Shown: positions 54,948 to 56,777 of the stretch, in pieces
Position numbering within the stretch: the stretch's first letter is position 1
Layout: the number at the start of each line of letters is the position of its first letter
Assembly: GCA_023248635.1 (NCBI GenBank)
Contig: JAHFED010000042.1
Coordinates: forward strand, 1-56,777
Direction: 5' to 3'
Source of the DNA: Myxococcales bacterium
GTDB taxonomy: Bacteria; Myxococcota; UBA727; VGSZ01
DNA length: 56,777 bases
Made by a program: the position numbers and the translations under genes
Notes under the pieces: generated by a model
Told to the model about the DNA's origin: nothing
What the model saw: the letters and a program-made list of their open reading frames with translations, nothing else
Databases searched by the model: none

Positions 54948-55252
54948 CGCGGACCTCCCCGATTTGAGCCGTGCCAACGGCTCAAACCATCGGCACTTCC
55001 ATGGACGCTCCGGCCTTCGGCCCCCAAGCTGCATCCTCCGGCCTGCGCGCCCATTGTGCGCGTTGGGCCGGGCGGCCAACGGACCCGGCGGGGACCGTCG
55101 CCCTCGAACATTCGCGTCCAGCAGCCACAGGTTCCCCGGGACGCGGGCAACGATCAACGCCAAGGATGCGGGTGCGCTGTCTCGACCGCCAAAGACCAGG
55201 GTCGGGCTTGGCGCCCCGCACAAAACACCCCGGCACTTCGCTACGGTGCCCC
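54948..55252. promoter_or_regulatory. Divergent region with hairpin upstream of CheB-CheR
   Basis: TTTGAGCCGT-gcca-ACGGCTCAAA (54963-54986) is a perfect 10-bp stem. On the minus strand it lies just 5' of the Shine-Dalgarno sequence and GTG start of the CheB-CheR gene (54947), so it could fold in the 5' untranslated RNA or be an operator. The rest of the gap before the divergent aldehyde dehydrogenase has no recognised feature. Confidence 0.5.
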
Positions 55253-56683
55253 ATGAGCATCCCCCGGCCGATCTACGTCGCTGGTTCTTGGCGGAACACC
55301 AACGAGACGGCGACGCTGCGCGCTCCCTTCGATGGGGCAGAGATTGCCACGGTGTGCCTCGCCGGCAGCGTCGACATCGAAGACGCTATCGCTGGTGCGG
55401 TTGCTGCCTTTGCCGTCACGCGGCGGATGCCGACCTTTCAGAGGGCCGAGATCTGCCGCAAGGTCCTGCGGGGCCTGCTCGAGAGGCGTGAAGAGCTCGC
55501 CCAGGGCATGTGTCGCGAAGGAGGCAAGCCCATCAGCGATGCCCGCGCCGAGGTCGATCGCGCCGCCCATTGCTTCGAGGTGGCGGCGTCAGAGGCCGAA
55601 AACCTCGGCGGCGAGATGATGCCCCTCGATTTGCGGCCCTCGTCGCCCGGACGCTTCGGGGTTACCCGGCGGGTCCCGGTGGGACCCATCAGCGCCATCT
55701 CGCCCTTCAATTTTCCCCTCAACCTCGCGGTGCACAAGGTGGCGCCCGCCATGGCGGCGGGTTGCCCCATCGTGCTCAAACCCGCGCCGCAGACGCCGAC
55801 GGTGTGCCTGCAGCTGGCCGAGATCATCGACGCCGCCGGCTGGCCGCGGGGCGCGCTCTCGGTGGTGCCGTCGACGCCTCAGGTCGCCGACGCCTTGGTG
55901 ACCGACGATCGCATGAAGCTGCTGACCTTCACCGGGTCCCCCGAGGTGGGCTGGGAGCTCAAGAAGCGCAGCGGCAAGAAGAAGGTGGTGCTCGAGCTGG
56001 GCGCCAACGCTGCCGTCGTCGTCGACGAGGGCACGGATCTCGCCTTCGCCGTGCCCCGCATCGTCTACGGCGCCTTCTCCTACGCGGGTCAGAAGTGCAT
56101 CTCGGTGCAGCGCATCTATGTGCACGCATCGATGATGGCGGCTTTCCGCGCGCGCTTTCTGGAGGCGGTGGCGAAGGTGAAGATGGGCGATCCCGCCGAC
56201 GTCGACGTGCTGGTGGGACCGCTGATCAACGAGGCGGCGGCCCGGCGGGTCGAGGCCTGGATCGAGGAAGCCAAAGCCCAGGGCGCCACGGTGTGGGCCG
56301 GTGGACCCCGCCAGGGGAATTTCGTGCCCGCCACCGTGCTGGCGGACGTGCGCCGCGACGCCAAGGTGTCCTGCGCCGAAGTCTTTGGCCCCGTCGTCGT
56401 CGTTGAGGCCTTCACGGATTTTGCCGAGGTGCTCGATCGGGTGAACGATTCGCCCTTTGGCTTGCAGGCTGGGGTGTTCACCGAGCACCTCGATCGGGCG
56501 CTGGCAGCCTGGAGCGAGCTCGACGTCGGCGGCGTCATCGTCAACGACGTTCCCAGCTGGCGCATCGATCCCATGCCCTATGGGGGGGTCAAGAACTCGG
56601 GGTTGGGCCGCGAGGGCATCCGCGCTTCGGTGCAGGAGATGACCGAGGTGCGCCTCCTCGTCGTCAACGAACGGCACCACTGA
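55253..56683 (+). CDS. Aldehyde dehydrogenase, 476 aa
   Basis: ALDH features: catalytic Cys in AGQKCISVQR, Glu in VLELGANAAVVV (Ala where Gly is usual), FTGSPEVGW and SPFNFPLNLAVHKVAPA. Relatives are semialdehyde or glyceraldehyde dehydrogenases. ATG at 55253. It stands apart from the amine locus by about 20 kb. Its stop is followed directly by a two-hairpin element. Confidence 0.92.
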   Translation: MSIPRPIYVAGSWRNTNETATLRAPFDGAEIATVCLAGSVDIEDAIAGAVAAFAVTRRMPTFQRAEICRKVLRGLLERREELAQGMCREGGKPISDARAEVDRAAHCFEVAASEAENLGGEMMPLDLRPSSPGRFGVTRRVPVGPISAISPFNFPLNLAVHKVAPAMAAGCPIVLKPAPQTPTVCLQLAEIIDAAGWPRGALSVVPSTPQVADALVTDDRMKLLTFTGSPEVGWELKKRSGKKKVVLELGANAAVVVDEGTDLAFAVPRIVYGAFSYAGQKCISVQRIYVHASMMAAFRARFLEAVAKVKMGDPADVDVLVGPLINEAAARRVEAWIEEAKAQGATVWAGGPRQGNFVPATVLADVRRDAKVSCAEVFGPVVVVEAFTDFAEVLDRVNDSPFGLQAGVFTEHLDRALAAWSELDVGGVIVNDVPSWRIDPMPYGGVKNSGLGREGIRASVQEMTEVRLLVVNERHH

Positions 56684-56771
56684 TCCCCGACGGCTCTGAA
56701 CTTCGACCGCGGAGCGGTCTCGTTCAGAGCCGTCGGGGATGCTCTTCTGGGAGGTCTGGTGCAGACCTCCC
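56681..56771 (+). terminator. Two-hairpin element after stop codon, copy 3
   Basis: The stop TGA opens the shared TGATCCCCGA. Hairpin 1 is CCCCGACGGCTCTGAAC/GTTCAGAGCCGTCGGGG (56685-56701 with 56722-56738, 17 bp perfect), with an inner GACCGC-gga-GCGGTC. Hairpin 2 is GGGAGGTCT-ggtgc-AGACCTCCC (56749-56771). The closest relative is at 23486. The structure is preserved although the stem sequence differs. Confidence 0.75.
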
Positions 56772-56777
56772 CCCGCG

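Overview
The window looks like a chromosomal segment from a myxobacterium-type organism (Myxococcota). The DNA is GC-rich. A secreted Cys-rich protein ends in a MYXO-CTERM-like tail (Gly-Cys, hydrophobic stretch, RRRR; 3802-4311). There is a TIGR02996-type protein, several Cys-rich, FG-GAP and MopE-like surface proteins, and many lipoproteins. Neighbouring genes often overlap by 1-8 bases (ATGA, GTGA, TGATG), which suggests translational coupling.

Layout. (1) 1-3700: accessory strip, all on the minus strand. It holds two small unknowns, an AlbA_2 (Schlafen-type) protein, a DUF433/DUF5615 toxin-antitoxin-like pair, and a 5' remnant of a tRNA-Thr(CGU) flanked by short GTACGTAATCG repeats. This looks like the edge of a genomic island. 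(2) 3800-11530, minus: MYXO-CTERM protein with a single-haem lipoprotein; a copper-type cluster (His-tailed lipoprotein, TolC/CusC-like lipoprotein, multicopper oxidase); a TIGR02996 protein; a site-2 protease with CBS domains; and thiol peroxidase. (3) 11.6-24.3 kb: housekeeping genes (ruvC-ruvA, ffh) mixed with TPR, cyclic-nucleotide-binding, M48 peptidase, GNAT, WD40-like and hemerythrin genes. (4) 24.7-38.2 kb: a four-PAS histidine kinase, then a probable amine/amino-aldehyde catabolic locus. This has two aldehyde dehydrogenases, a saccharopine-dehydrogenase-like oxidoreductase and a class III aminotransferase on the plus strand, and two exported FAD amine oxidases with a DMT transporter on the minus strand. 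(5) 38.2-48.4 kb: surface and secreted proteins, including a Cys-rich repeat protein, an FG-GAP lipoprotein, a Ser/Thr-rich lipoprotein and a BNR-type propeller protein whose C-terminal module is repeated in the next gene. (6) 48.4-56.7 kb: an alpha/beta hydrolase, a CheB-CheR-PAS protein coupled to a hybrid histidine kinase, and a third aldehyde dehydrogenase.

The most unusual content is non-coding. A 33-bp palindromic tandem repeat occurs in three separate arrays (11593-11826, 23627-23791, 42820-42918). A two-hairpin element sits directly after plus-strand stop codons at 17154, 23486 and 56681, with a conserved second hairpin and a first hairpin whose arms change together. A third palindrome, TTCATCGCC-n4-GGCGATGAA, appears at 10937 and again inside the 3' end of the cheB/cheR gene at 51984. 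All functional assignments come from reading motifs by eye; no database search was run.
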